From the NCBI GenBank assembly GCA_009925045.1, contig RFQK01000105.1, forward strand, positions 1 to 5,821: a DNA stretch of 5,821 nt, read 5' to 3'. Source of the stretch: Methylococcaceae bacterium. Lineage in GTDB: Bacteria > Pseudomonadota > Gammaproteobacteria > Methylococcales > Methylomonadaceae. Made by a program: the position numbers and the translations under genes. Positions 1 to 5,821 of the stretch are shown piece after piece. The notes beneath the pieces were generated by a model. That model saw only the letters and a program-made list of their open reading frames with translations. It did not search any database and had not been told where the DNA came from. Positions within the stretch are counted from its first letter, which is position 1, and each line of letters opens with the position of its first letter.

Positions 1-310
1 AAGACGACCACCCCTGCCAAGAGATAGCGGTAAGACCGGCAAACAGCACACAAAACAATAAAGCTGCCAAATTTTTAACGACGGAACGCTCGATCACCCC
101 TGACAATAAAGTCCTGACCGCAGTTAAGGCCATATTGAGTGCAGCGCTCAATGCCCCCAAACACAAATATTGCAAGGCCCACAATAAAGCAGCAATTGCC
201 GACCAACGCCTAAACTTAACCCCACAGTGGAAATGGTAAGCCAGCCATTCGGCAGCGACAGCGACCAAACCTACCGCATAGGCAAACTGGATTAAGTCAT
301 GATCTTCCAA
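1..310 (-). CDS. YgjV-like inner-membrane protein, N-terminal part (3' end outside the window)
   Basis: The minus-strand frame is open from the left edge to an in-frame stop at 398-400 and encodes about 103 residues if it starts at the TTG ending at 310. Three hydrophobic stretches are visible: LIQFAYAVGLVAVAAEWLAY, then WSAIAALLWALQYLCLGA, then VKNLAALLFCVLFAGLTAISW. The segment SAALNMALTAVRTLLSG, followed by IERS, recalls E. coli YgjV (SAILNAIRTLI then TLRTRS) at a similar distance from the N-terminus, so I assign it to the YgjV family of multi-pass inner-membrane proteins of unknown function. This comes from remembered sequence, not a search. The start is unclear: the frame has no ATG, only three consecutive TTG codons (5' ends at 316, 313 and 310) followed by EDHDLIQFAYAVG. 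The last TTG matches the length of the YgjV N-terminus best, and a G-rich stretch (TGGGG) just upstream could act as a weak ribosome binding site. A frameshifted or decayed gene cannot be excluded. Confidence 0.6.
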   Translation of the reverse strand, partial: MEDHDLIQFAYAVGLVAVAAEWLAYHFHCGVKFRRWSAIAALLWALQYLCLGALSAALNMALTAVRTLLSGVIERSVVKNLAALLFCVLFAGLTAISWQGWSS

Positions 311-327
311 CAACAAACCCCATTTTT

Positions 328-336
328 TGTTATAAA
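328..336 (+). promoter_or_regulatory. Possible extended -10 promoter element
   Basis: TGTTATAAA matches the extended -10 form TGnTATAAT except for one base. It sits upstream of a leader dyad (342-358) and the small reading frame at 394. No convincing -35 hexamer lies about 17 bases upstream, as is common for extended -10 promoters. It could drive the microprotein and, by read-through, the aldolase gene. A+T-rich DNA often yields such matches by chance. Confidence 0.25.
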
Positions 337-341
337 TACCC

Positions 342-358
342 TTAGGCCTAGCGCCTAA
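342..358. repeat. Inverted repeat TTAGGC-5-GCCTAA
   Basis: TTAGGC (342-347) and GCCTAA (353-358) form a perfect 6-bp stem around the 5-base spacer CTAGC. The dyad lies between the YgjV-like gene and the small plus-strand frame at 394. It could be an operator or, in a plus-strand transcript, a leader hairpin. No T-run follows it, so it is not a typical terminator. It also contains the octamer palindrome TAGGCCTA (343-350). Confidence 0.45.
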
Positions 359-393
359 ATACTCATAAAAAACAACAACACAGGCAGGATCGA

Positions 394-468
394 ATGATTA
401 CAACCAGTATTTACCTATTAACCGTAGCTTATTTTGGCTATGTGATCTACGCAGTCAAACAAAAATAA
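394..468 (+). CDS. Possible 24-residue single-span membrane microprotein
   Basis: An ATG at 394 opens a frame of 24 codons ending in TAA at 466-468. The product begins MITTSIYLLTVAYFG and ends AVKQK. Residues about 3-21 are almost wholly hydrophobic or aromatic, long enough for one membrane helix, and the C-terminal KQK would favour a cytoplasmic C-terminus by the positive-inside rule. A purine-rich AGGCAGGA (382-389) precedes the ATG by 4 bases, giving a reasonable if close Shine-Dalgarno. The architecture resembles small accessory subunits such as KdpF or CcmD, but I see no specific sequence match and no partner gene in the window. It lies on the same strand as the aldolase gene, 81 bases upstream, and may share its transcript. 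A random hydrophobic frame of this length is quite possible, so this is a candidate only. Confidence 0.35.
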   Translation: MITTSIYLLTVAYFGYVIYAVKQK

Positions 469-549
469 GCCCTGTTTTAGGTGCATGTGCCGAGAGTTTT
501 GGACTGTCGGCCAAGCACTTAAGCGAGCAATTCACACCTCTGCTATCCT
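469..549 (+). other. Short intergenic leader before the aldolase gene
   Basis: These 81 bases hold no credible gene. A small dyad, TTGG (499-502) and CCAA (511-514), is the only symmetry I see. No AGGAGG-like sequence precedes the ATG at 550; the adjacent bases are pyrimidine-rich (CACACCTCTGCTATCCT). No clear sigma-70 promoter stands out, so the aldolase may be transcribed from further upstream or from a promoter I cannot recognise. Confidence 0.4.
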
Positions 550-1224
550 ATGTTAGAACTCTATCTCGACACCGCTAATTTACAACAAATTGAGGAATTG
601 GCACCGATACTACCGCTACGCGGTGTGACCACCAATCCTAGCATCATGGCGGCAGGCGGTTTAGGTTTGAATGCCTTACTTCCCAAGCTTGAAAGCGTTT
701 TGGGCAAACAAACCCGCATTCATGTTCAGGTGTTAAGCAACAGTGTCGATGGCATTATTGAGGAAGCCAGCCAACTTCATGCTTTGCCCTATGACATCGT
801 GGTCAAAATTCCTGCCCATGCCAACGGCCTCGCAGCGATTAAACAGATTAAACAAGCAACTGTTCCGGTTTTGGCCACCGCAATCTACAGCAAACAGCAA
901 GCCATAATTGCTGCACTCAATGGCGCCGATTATCTCGCCCCTTATTTGAACCGTATTGATAATTTAGGCTTCGATAGCCTTGAAGTCATTGACGCCATTC
1001 AAAATTTTTTAGAACGCTATCAATTGCCCAGCCAATTATTGGTCGCCAGCTTCAAAAACCTCAATCAAGTCTTATCGGTACTGGATTTAGGGGTTGGCGC
1101 TGTCACCTTACCCACGGACATCGCCAGGCAATTCTTGAATCACCAGTCCACTGAGCTTGCAGTCGATAAATTCAACAGCGACTGGCAATTGCAGTTTTCT
1201 GACAAGCTTTCTTATCAAACTTAA
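550..1224 (+). CDS. fsa: Fructose-6-phosphate aldolase / small transaldolase
   Basis: The 224-residue product is a class I Schiff-base aldolase of the small transaldolase (TalC/FSA) family, a cytoplasmic TIM barrel of usually about 215-220 residues. Visible landmarks are the N-terminal LELYLDTA with Asp7, GVTTNPSI (25-32) with Asn29, DIVVKIP (82-88) with the Schiff-base Lys86, APYLNRID (130-137) and LVASFK (164-169) with Ser167. Gln60 and Tyr132 align with Gln59 and Tyr131 of E. coli FsaA; true transaldolases carry Glu and Phe at these places. The residues therefore favour cleavage and formation of fructose 6-phosphate from dihydroxyacetone and glyceraldehyde 3-phosphate, though a transaldolase role cannot be excluded. 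The start at 550 is fixed by the family N-terminus and by an in-frame stop shortly upstream with no other ATG between them. No good Shine-Dalgarno is seen. The gene ends 23 bases before an intrinsic terminator and converges with the ferritin-like gene. Confidence 0.92.
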   Translation: MLELYLDTANLQQIEELAPILPLRGVTTNPSIMAAGGLGLNALLPKLESVLGKQTRIHVQVLSNSVDGIIEEASQLHALPYDIVVKIPAHANGLAAIKQIKQATVPVLATAIYSKQQAIIAALNGADYLAPYLNRIDNLGFDSLEVIDAIQNFLERYQLPSQLLVASFKNLNQVLSVLDLGVGAVTLPTDIARQFLNHQSTELAVDKFNSDWQLQFSDKLSYQT

Positions 1225-1247
1225 AGCCAAGCCAACTGGCGGATACA

Positions 1248-1273
1248 AAAAAAGGGCTTTTCAGCCCTTTTTT
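1248..1273. terminator. Bidirectional intrinsic terminator
   Basis: GGGCT (1254-1258) pairs with AGCCC (1263-1267) around a TTTC loop. The stem is flanked by six A (1248-1253) and six T (1268-1273), which can extend it and give a U-tract in either direction. It lies 23 bases after the aldolase stop and 18 bases after the stop of the convergent ferritin-like gene, so it likely ends transcripts from both sides. Confidence 0.92.
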
Positions 1274-1291
1274 ATGTCCAAATCCCAAAAA

Positions 1292-2197
1292 CTACTGACA
1301 ATAGGTCGGAATCCAGGTTTTCTCCAGCATAAAATCAGGCACATTGTTGTAATCAAAGTCTTTGGCTTCCTGAATCATTTTGTTTACATCAAACAATAAG
1401 GCTGTTTCAGGAATATCTTTAAAGAACAACGCGAACAATGGCTGTATCATCCATTGGCTGAATTTAATCCCCAGTTCACCAATAAAATTGCGTCTTTGAC
1501 CCACATGCGCAATCTCATCAATAGTAATTTCATCTAACATTTCTTTCAGGCGATCACGCACTTCGGGTTCATCTGAAAATACATCATCAATCACGCCATA
1601 CAAATGGAAATAGAAAATGACACCCATTAATTCGGTAATAAACGCCGGTGCATCCATCAAGAAGCCAGGGAATTTTGGAAATTGTCTATAGATAAATTGT
1701 TGCCAAGGCACTAAAGGCACCCATTCAACTTTATCCAAGCCGCAAGTCACTAACATTTCGTTGAATAAGCGGACATGACAAAATTCTTCTGCTAAATGGA
1801 CTCTGGAAATTTTGTCTTCAACGGAAAAACTATGCGCCATATCAGGCACCACATCCCAGGCACCTTCAATACCATTCAATTCATGTCTGGCAAACTTATA
1901 GATTGCACATAACAATAAGGTCTTACGATCAAGCTCAGTCACCGGATCTTTAAGATGCACATAGTTGCGGTAAAAAACCTCAGGATTTTCCAGCGGTTTA
2001 CGCAAGCGAACAGGATTATTTTGGAAGTATTCCAGTCTGGCTTTTTTCTTGGCTAAATCACGATCGGATTCAAGTAAGTCACCACCATGTTGCTGAGTAA
2101 ACAACCAATAATCAGCGAAATTTTTAGTCCGCTGCTCAACGGTCGAAGGGGAAAAAACTGAAGAAAATTTTGCTGTATCCATAATATTCAAGGTCAT
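1292..2197 (-). CDS. Ferritin-like putative diiron protein of unknown function
   Basis: This soluble 301-residue protein lacks a signal peptide. It carries the signature of a helical ferritin-like diiron fold: a first-helix glutamate (RHELNGIE, Glu106 or Glu111), EEFCH (137-141) giving Glu138-x-x-His141, a third-helix glutamate in FITELMG (Glu189), and DEIAH (227-231) giving Glu228-x-x-His231. This order, E...ExxH...E...ExxH, is that of diiron oxygenases and oxidases. The length and motif layout loosely resemble the AurF/CmlI N-oxygenases, but the extra His ligand of AurF, four residues before the last glutamate, is Ile224 here, and I cannot place it in a named family. The 124-base gap after ureG and the shared orientation allow read-through from the urease operon, but nothing links the functions. 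The start is uncertain: ATG at 2197 and ATG at 2182 (residue 6) are both possible and neither has a good Shine-Dalgarno. By eye the gene looks more A+T-rich than ureC. Confidence 0.85.
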   Translation of the reverse strand: MTLNIMDTAKFSSVFSPSTVEQRTKNFADYWLFTQQHGGDLLESDRDLAKKKARLEYFQNNPVRLRKPLENPEVFYRNYVHLKDPVTELDRKTLLLCAIYKFARHELNGIEGAWDVVPDMAHSFSVEDKISRVHLAEEFCHVRLFNEMLVTCGLDKVEWVPLVPWQQFIYRQFPKFPGFLMDAPAFITELMGVIFYFHLYGVIDDVFSDEPEVRDRLKEMLDEITIDEIAHVGQRRNFIGELGIKFSQWMIQPLFALFFKDIPETALLFDVNKMIQEAKDFDYNNVPDFMLEKTWIPTYCQ

Positions 2198-2228
2198 TTA
2201 AAAATGTAATACCAGTCATCATCCCTGA

Positions 2229-2252
2229 TTCTTTTGTAAAGAGATAAAAGAA
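2229..2252. repeat. Inverted repeat TTCTTTT-10-AAAAGAA upstream of the ferritin-like gene
   Basis: TTCTTTT (2229-2235) and AAAAGAA (2246-2252) form a perfect 7-bp dyad around a 10-base spacer, 32 bases upstream of the ATG at 2197. It could be an operator or a leader hairpin for the ferritin-like gene. All stem pairs but one are A-T, so chance symmetry in A+T-rich DNA is a serious alternative. Confidence 0.35.
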
Positions 2253-2287
2253 CCACTCAACCGGCACCCGCGACCTAGTGTACAGCA

Positions 2288-2320
2288 AGCTTCAGATTTA
2301 TATAACTGTTAATTGAAGCT
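2288..2320 (-). repeat. Weak hairpin just after ureG
   Basis: AGCTTCA (2288-2294) and TGAAGCT (2314-2320) form a 7-bp stem, extendable by three A-T pairs past a one-base bulge (G2295). Read on the minus strand it starts one base after the ureG stop codon. No U-tract follows, so it is not a classical terminator. It may protect the 3' end of the urease transcript or partly attenuate read-through into the ferritin-like gene. Confidence 0.4.
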
Positions 2321-2321
2321 C

Positions 2322-2936
2322 TTAATTGGATAACATGCCCTGATTGATAATAAAAGCCTCGATTGCCTCCAAACCTTGGGCTTGTTTGATATTGGTAAAT
2401 ACGAACGGTCTCTCACCCCGCATCTTTTTTGCGTCTCGATCCATGACCTCCAAAGAGGCCCCGACATAAGGTGCCAGATCAATTTTGTTAATCACCAGCA
2501 AATCAGAACGGGTAATACCTGGCCCACCTTTACGCGGAATTTTATCGCCAGCCGAGACATCGATGACATAGATAGTTAAATCCGCAAGCTCGGGACTAAA
2601 CGTCGCGCTTAGATTATCTCCACCACTTTCAACCAAAATAAAATCCAGATTCGGCCAGGTTTCACACAATTGATCGATTGCAGCCAAGTTCATCGAGGCA
2701 TCTTCACGTATCGCCGTGTGAGGGCAACCACCAGTCTCAACCCCTAAGATGCGATCTTCAGCCAAAGCCTGACTACGAATCAAAAACTGTTGATCTTCAC
2801 GGGTATAAATATCATTAGTGACGACGCCAATTTCAAATCGATCCCGCATCCTTTTGCACAAAGCATCAACCAAGGCTGTTTTTCCTGAACCGACAGGGCC
2901 ACCGACACCTACTCTTAATACTGGTTTTTTAAACAT
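2322..2936 (-). CDS. ureG: Urease accessory GTPase UreG
   Basis: The 204-residue product is the SIMIBI-class GTPase that powers nickel insertion into urease together with UreD, UreF and UreE in the cytoplasm. It shows the P-loop GPVGSGKT (13-20), the metal-binding Cys71-Pro72-His73 motif within [15 protein letters not shown], the ESGGDNL segment (103-109) and the base-recognition NKID (150-153). The length is normal for the family and nothing is missing. It follows ureF with a 10-base gap and a weak GAG ribosome-binding element, which suggests coupled translation within the ure operon. It is the last ure gene seen: a weak hairpin follows and then the ferritin-like gene. Confidence 0.97.
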   Translation of the reverse strand: MFKKPVLRVGVGGPVGSGKTALVDALCKRMRDRFEIGVVTNDIYTREDQQFLIRSQALAEDRILGVETGGCPHTAIREDASMNLAAIDQLCETWPNLDFILVESGGDNLSATFSPELADLTIYVIDVSAGDKIPRKGGPGITRSDLLVINKIDLAPYVGASLEVMDRDAKKMRGERPFVFTNIKQAQGLEAIEAFIINQGMLSN

Positions 2937-2946
2937 ATGTTTTCAC

Positions 2947-3621
2947 TCAAGAACGAAATAAACGCGAATACTGCATTTCATGTCGACCACTCGCCACCAC
3001 CTGGCCCCAGGCACTACCGCCAAGATTCTGGTCGGATAACGCTAAAGCCTGTTCCACAGATGCTGGAATCTCAGTCGCCAGACGGTATAACAACTGCTGT
3101 CCCGCCACTTGCCCCAGAGGCACCAGTTTAACGGCTGACAATACCTGATTCTCTAACCAACCCCACAGGTAAGCGCTTAAAGTGTCCTGACAATTCAAAC
3201 CCCATTTGACAGCAGCCAAACTAAACAATCCCGCCAATGTGGCGTCAGGATGACGCAACCATGGCTGGGCTTCCGGCATTTCAAGATTCACTAATAACCG
3301 CGCCAAGGCTTGTCCGGTTTGTCGGTCTTCATCTCTTAATTCCTGGCTTTCACGACAGGCAATCAGTTCCGAACTCCAATATTGCACCGCCGCACTATCA
3401 CGCTGTGACCAGGCCGCATGCAAGCGACTTAAATACGCCGCATCAGTCGGTGTCTGGGCATAATGTAAAATGCCAGACAACCACTCGTAGCAATCCTGTT
3501 CGTTGACTAACCACTTATCATCAACAGCCCGCTCCATACCTTGCGAGTAACTGTACATACCAATCGGCAATGCAGGACTGACTAATTGCAATAGCCTGAT
3601 CAGTGCGATATTAGTGGCCAT
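2947..3621 (-). CDS. ureF: Urease accessory protein UreF
   Basis: The 224-residue, mostly helical protein binds the UreD-urease complex and recruits UreG, acting as the activation platform for nickel transfer. Recognition rests on the N-terminal motif RLLQLVSPALPIG followed by MYSYSQGMERAV (residues about 9-33) and the typical C-terminus YSRLFRS. The reading frame is open further upstream to an ATG at 3663, but that would add 14 residues unlike the family and lengthen the overlap with ureE. I therefore place the start at the ATG ending at 3621, where the family N-terminus begins. The last 11 bases of ureE overlap this start (ATGGCCACTAA holds both the ureF start and the ureE stop), which indicates translational coupling. 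No strong Shine-Dalgarno is visible inside the ureE end. Confidence 0.95.
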   Translation of the reverse strand: MATNIALIRLLQLVSPALPIGMYSYSQGMERAVDDKWLVNEQDCYEWLSGILHYAQTPTDAAYLSRLHAAWSQRDSAAVQYWSSELIACRESQELRDEDRQTGQALARLLVNLEMPEAQPWLRHPDATLAGLFSLAAVKWGLNCQDTLSAYLWGWLENQVLSAVKLVPLGQVAGQQLLYRLATEIPASVEQALALSDQNLGGSAWGQVVASGRHEMQYSRLFRS

Positions 3622-4039
3622 GCTGATAAGCACCGGCTTCCGGATCAAAAGCCAGGGTTTCATAATTCACGTCTAAGCCTAAGCCTTTAACCATCTGATC
3701 CAATACATGATCCGATAAATAACGCAATTCGCCGGGCAGAATCTGTAAAGCCACATGCCGGTTACCCAAGTGGTAGCAAGCACGGGCAAACAATAAAGGC
3801 TCATCACACTTCACCACAGACAATTCTTCAGACGCAGATTTAACTCTGACCTTATAGCCCTGCGACCCTGTTAACACCATGCCGTTGCGCAATACTTTGC
3901 CTCTGGGTAAAAACAAACCTACCGCAACCCCGTTGTCGGTTGTCGCTGGTAAACGACTGCGTTGCCTGTCGTCAAACGACAAGGTCAATTGATCATCAAC
4001 CGCGGCTTCATGGAATTCGATTTCAGTTAACTTCAGCAT
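3611..4039 (-). CDS. ureE: Urease nickel metallochaperone UreE
   Basis: The 142-residue dimeric chaperone binds nickel and hands it to the UreG-containing activation complex. The sequence shows the N-terminal peptide-binding-like half (LPRGKVLRNGMVL, residues 44-56) and the metal-binding half with CYHLGNRHVALQ (88-99). His95 is the conserved interface metal ligand; further candidate ligands are His90 and His111 in SDHVLDQM. The C-terminus is a short QHGH rather than the long poly-His tail of Klebsiella UreE, so metal storage capacity should be small. An upstream in-frame ATG at 4093 would read 18 residues within the ureC coding end and does not resemble UreE. The ATG ending at 4039 gives the family start MLKLTEIEF, two bases after the ureC stop, which suggests reinitiation by the same ribosome. 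Confidence 0.95.
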   Translation of the reverse strand: MLKLTEIEFHEAAVDDQLTLSFDDRQRSRLPATTDNGVAVGLFLPRGKVLRNGMVLTGSQGYKVRVKSASEELSVVKCDEPLLFARACYHLGNRHVALQILPGELRYLSDHVLDQMVKGLGLDVNYETLAFDPEAGAYQHGH

Positions 4040-4041
4040 GC

Positions 4042-5745
4042 TTAAAACAAAAAGTAACGTTGGGTAAAAGGCAAACTGGACATAGGTTCGCAATGCAGTA
4101 ACTGGCCATCGGCACGAACCGAATAGGTTTGCGGATCAACCTCAATAAAAGGCTGATAAAAATTATGCTGCAAATCCCTTTTGCCTATCTCACGGGTATT
4201 ACGCACCAAGGCAGACTGTTTTTGAAGTTTGAGTCGTTCGACTAAGCCATTATCAATAGCGGCAGCCGGTAAAAACAGTAAAGAGGTATTAGCAGCCGCT
4301 CGGCCCATGGCCCCAAACATCGAACGATAATGAACTGGCTGGGGTGTAGGTATACTGGCATTGGCGTCCCCCATAGGGGCCATCGCAATCATACCGCCCT
4401 TAATCACCAAACTAGGTTTGACAGCAAAGAAGGCCGGTTGCCAAAGCACTAAATCAGCCAGTTTACCGACTTCAATTGAACCTACATCACTGGCTATGCC
4501 ATGCGTAATCGCAGGATTGATAGTGTATTTGGCAATATAGCGTTTGATGCGGTAATTATCATGCAAGGCATTGTCTTCTGCCAGACTGCCTCTTTGCACT
4601 TTCATTTTATGTGCAGTTTGCCAAGTACGAATAATCACTTCACCCACTCGGCCCATGGCTTGCGAATCTGAAGAAATCATTGAGAAGGCCCCCAGATCAT
4701 GCAGGATATCCTCAGCAGCAATGGTTTCACGACGAATACGTGATTCTGCAAAAGCCACATCTTCGGCAATTGAAGGATCCAGATGATGACAAACCATCAG
4801 CATGTCTAAATGTTCATCGACAGTATTAATCGTATACGGACGCGTTGGATTAGTCGAAGACGGCAAGACATTGGGCAGACCACAGGCTCGGATAATGTCA
4901 GGTGCATGACCACCACCGGCGCCTTCAGTATGATACGTATGAATGGTGCGCCCTTTGAAGGCGGCAAACGTATCTTCAACGAAACCTGATTCGTTTAGGG
5001 TATCGGTATGGATTGCCACCTGGACATCCAAACGGTCCGCCACCTCCAGACAACAGTCAATTGCGGCCGGAGTAGTGCCCCAGTCTTCATGCAATTTCAA
5101 ACCCATGGCACCCGCCAGCACTTGTTCTTCCAAGGCTCCCGGCAAACTGGCATTCCCTTTACCCAACAGACCAATATTCATGGGAAAACCGTCTAACGCC
5201 TGCATCATTTGCGCCAAATACCAGCTGCCTGGCGTACAAGTCGTAGCATTTGTGCCAGTAGCAGGTCCTGTGCCACCGCCGATCATCGTCGTCACCCCCG
5301 ACGACAAAGCCTCGGTCATCTGCTGCGGACAAATAAAATGGATGTGGGCATCAATACCACCCGCAGTCAGGATTTGTCCTTCACCTGCAATCACTTCTGT
5401 TCCAGGACCAATCACAATATTGACGCCCGGCTGAACATCCGGATTACCGGCTTTGCCAATAGCAGCAATACGACCATTTTTGACGCCGACATCAGCTTTG
5501 ACAATTCCCCAGTAATCGATGATTAAGGCATTGGTAATGACTAAATCAACCGCAACATCCCCACCCAACTGACTTTGGCCCATCCCATCACGGATTACCT
5601 TACCGCCACCGAATTTAACCTCATCGCCATAAACGGTGTAATCGCTTTCTACTTGCAAAAAGAGTTCACTATCACCCAGGCGCACTCTGTCACCGGTGGT
5701 AGGCCCAAACATGTCAGCATAGGCCTGTCGACTCATTGTACTCAT
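4042..5745 (-). CDS. ureC: Urease alpha (catalytic) subunit UreC
   Basis: The 567-residue product is the catalytic subunit of urease, hydrolysing urea to ammonia and carbamate in the cytoplasm; it assembles with UreA and UreB. The fold is the amidohydrolase TIM barrel. All key residues are present at the classical Klebsiella numbers: nickel ligands His134 and His136 (DAHIHF), the carbamylated Lys217 (GLKLHED) with His219, His246 (AIHTDT), His272 (TYHTEG) and Asp360 (SSDSQ), plus the mobile-flap Cys319 and catalytic His320 (MVCHHLDP). The length is standard. The start at 5745 is supported by GGAGGA at ideal spacing; the ATG three codons later would be too far from it. The ureB stop overlaps the start by 4 bases (ATGA) and ureE follows after 2 bases. 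No frameshift or substitution suggests loss of activity. Confidence 0.99.
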   Translation of the reverse strand: MSTMSRQAYADMFGPTTGDRVRLGDSELFLQVESDYTVYGDEVKFGGGKVIRDGMGQSQLGGDVAVDLVITNALIIDYWGIVKADVGVKNGRIAAIGKAGNPDVQPGVNIVIGPGTEVIAGEGQILTAGGIDAHIHFICPQQMTEALSSGVTTMIGGGTGPATGTNATTCTPGSWYLAQMMQALDGFPMNIGLLGKGNASLPGALEEQVLAGAMGLKLHEDWGTTPAAIDCCLEVADRLDVQVAIHTDTLNESGFVEDTFAAFKGRTIHTYHTEGAGGGHAPDIIRACGLPNVLPSSTNPTRPYTINTVDEHLDMLMVCHHLDPSIAEDVAFAESRIRRETIAAEDILHDLGAFSMISSDSQAMGRVGEVIIRTWQTAHKMKVQRGSLAEDNALHDNYRIKRYIAKYTINPAITHGIASDVGSIEVGKLADLVLWQPAFFAVKPSLVIKGGMIAMAPMGDANASIPTPQPVHYRSMFGAMGRAAANTSLLFLPAAAIDNGLVERLKLQKQSALVRNTREIGKRDLQHNFYQPFIEVDPQTYSVRADGQLLHCEPMSSLPFTQRYFLF

Positions 5746-5821
5746 AGTGAATCCTCCAGTGCGCCCATCACTGCTTGGCGAAAACCATACACTTTACGTT
5801 CGCCGGCATAAGCCACCAGCG
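5742..5821 (-). CDS. ureB: Urease beta subunit UreB, C-terminal end (5' part outside the window)
   Basis: The frame entering from the right edge reads [13 protein letters not shown], then [12 protein letters not shown], then a TGA stop at 5742-5744. This matches the conserved UreB C-terminus (LVA-x-GG-x-R-x-V-x-GF-x-x-x-V-x-G-x-L). UreB is the small beta subunit, about 100-110 residues, that packs against UreC in the urease trimer. Only about a quarter of the protein is visible. Its stop overlaps the ureC start as ATGA, so the two subunits are probably made in a coupled fashion. Confidence 0.93.
   Translation of the reverse strand, partial: LVAYAGERKVYGFRQAVMGALEDSL
5752..5757 (-). promoter_or_regulatory. 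Strong ribosome binding site of ureC
   Basis: On the minus strand GGAGGA lies 6 bases before the ureC ATG, inside the last codons of ureB. It is the only near-consensus Shine-Dalgarno in the visible ure genes and decides the start of ureC in favour of 5745 over the ATG three codons later. ureE, ureF and ureG lack comparable sites, which fits coupled translation downstream of a strongly initiated ureC. Confidence 0.85.

Noticed and set aside
1157..1399. 80-codon plus-strand frame spanning the end of the aldolase gene and the terminator
   Set aside because: It overlaps the aldolase out of frame, runs through a strong terminator hairpin and into the antisense of the ferritin-like gene.
2198..2290. 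Sigma-70 promoter for the ferritin-like gene (TTGAGT or TTTACA as -35 on the minus strand)
   Set aside because: Neither hexamer has a convincing -10 at 16-18 bases, so I did not annotate a promoter.
2376..2579. 67-codon plus-strand frame opposite ureG
   Set aside because: Antisense to conserved UreG sequence, no independent support.
2937..3506. Plus-strand frames of 64 and 89 codons opposite ureF
   Set aside because: Antisense to a confident ureF; composition and lack of initiation signals mark them as shadows.
4943..5434. 163-codon plus-strand open frame inside ureC
   Set aside because: It lies wholly antisense to the well-conserved UreC catalytic core, and its translation looks like low-complexity antisense sequence with no domain.
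5209..5811. Plus-strand frames of 105 and 78 codons opposite the ureC 5' end
   Set aside because: Antisense shadows of ureC and ureB; no ribosome site, no recognisable protein features.
1..5821. Search for CRISPR arrays, tRNA or rRNA genes, insertion sequences and prophage attachment sites
   Set aside because: I saw no regularly spaced direct repeats, no tRNA-like cloverleaf, no transposase and no terminal inverted repeats by eye; only the short dyads listed above.

Overview
The window reads as chromosomal DNA of a mid-GC proteobacterium, most likely a gammaproteobacterium. This rests on the ureB-ureC-ureE-ureF-ureG gene order, UreC residues that fall at the classical Klebsiella positions, an FsaA-like aldolase and a YgjV-type membrane protein. 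A finer placement, for example a methanotroph, would be a guess.

Layout. (1) Positions 1-310, minus strand: the N-terminal part of a YgjV-like inner-membrane protein that runs off the left edge and has no ATG start. (2) Positions about 311-549: a non-coding stretch with a 17-base dyad, a possible extended -10 element and a possible 24-residue membrane microprotein (394-468, plus strand). (3) Positions 550-1224, plus: a fructose-6-phosphate aldolase / small transaldolase. It ends at a bidirectional intrinsic terminator (1248-1273) shared with the convergent gene. (4) Positions 1292-2197, minus: a 301-residue ferritin-like protein with two ExxH motifs (putative diiron site) and no recognised function. 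(5) Positions 2322-5821, minus: most of a urease operon, in transcription order the ureB 3' end, ureC, ureE, ureF and ureG.

How the genes work together. UreB and UreC are two subunits of the nickel urease; UreA, the third, and UreD lie outside the window and are presumed upstream of ureB. UreE delivers nickel, UreF with UreD forms the activation platform, and the GTPase UreG drives nickel insertion. The ure genes are packed tightly (4-base overlap, 2-base gap, 11-base overlap, 10-base gap), which fits one coupled transcript. The true starts of ureE and ureF lie inside their longest open frames. UreC keeps every nickel-binding and catalytic residue, so the urease should be active.

Most of the window is well-known biology. 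The parts that merit a second look are the ferritin-like protein behind the urease operon, the possible membrane microprotein with its leader dyad, and the missing ATG of the YgjV-like gene.
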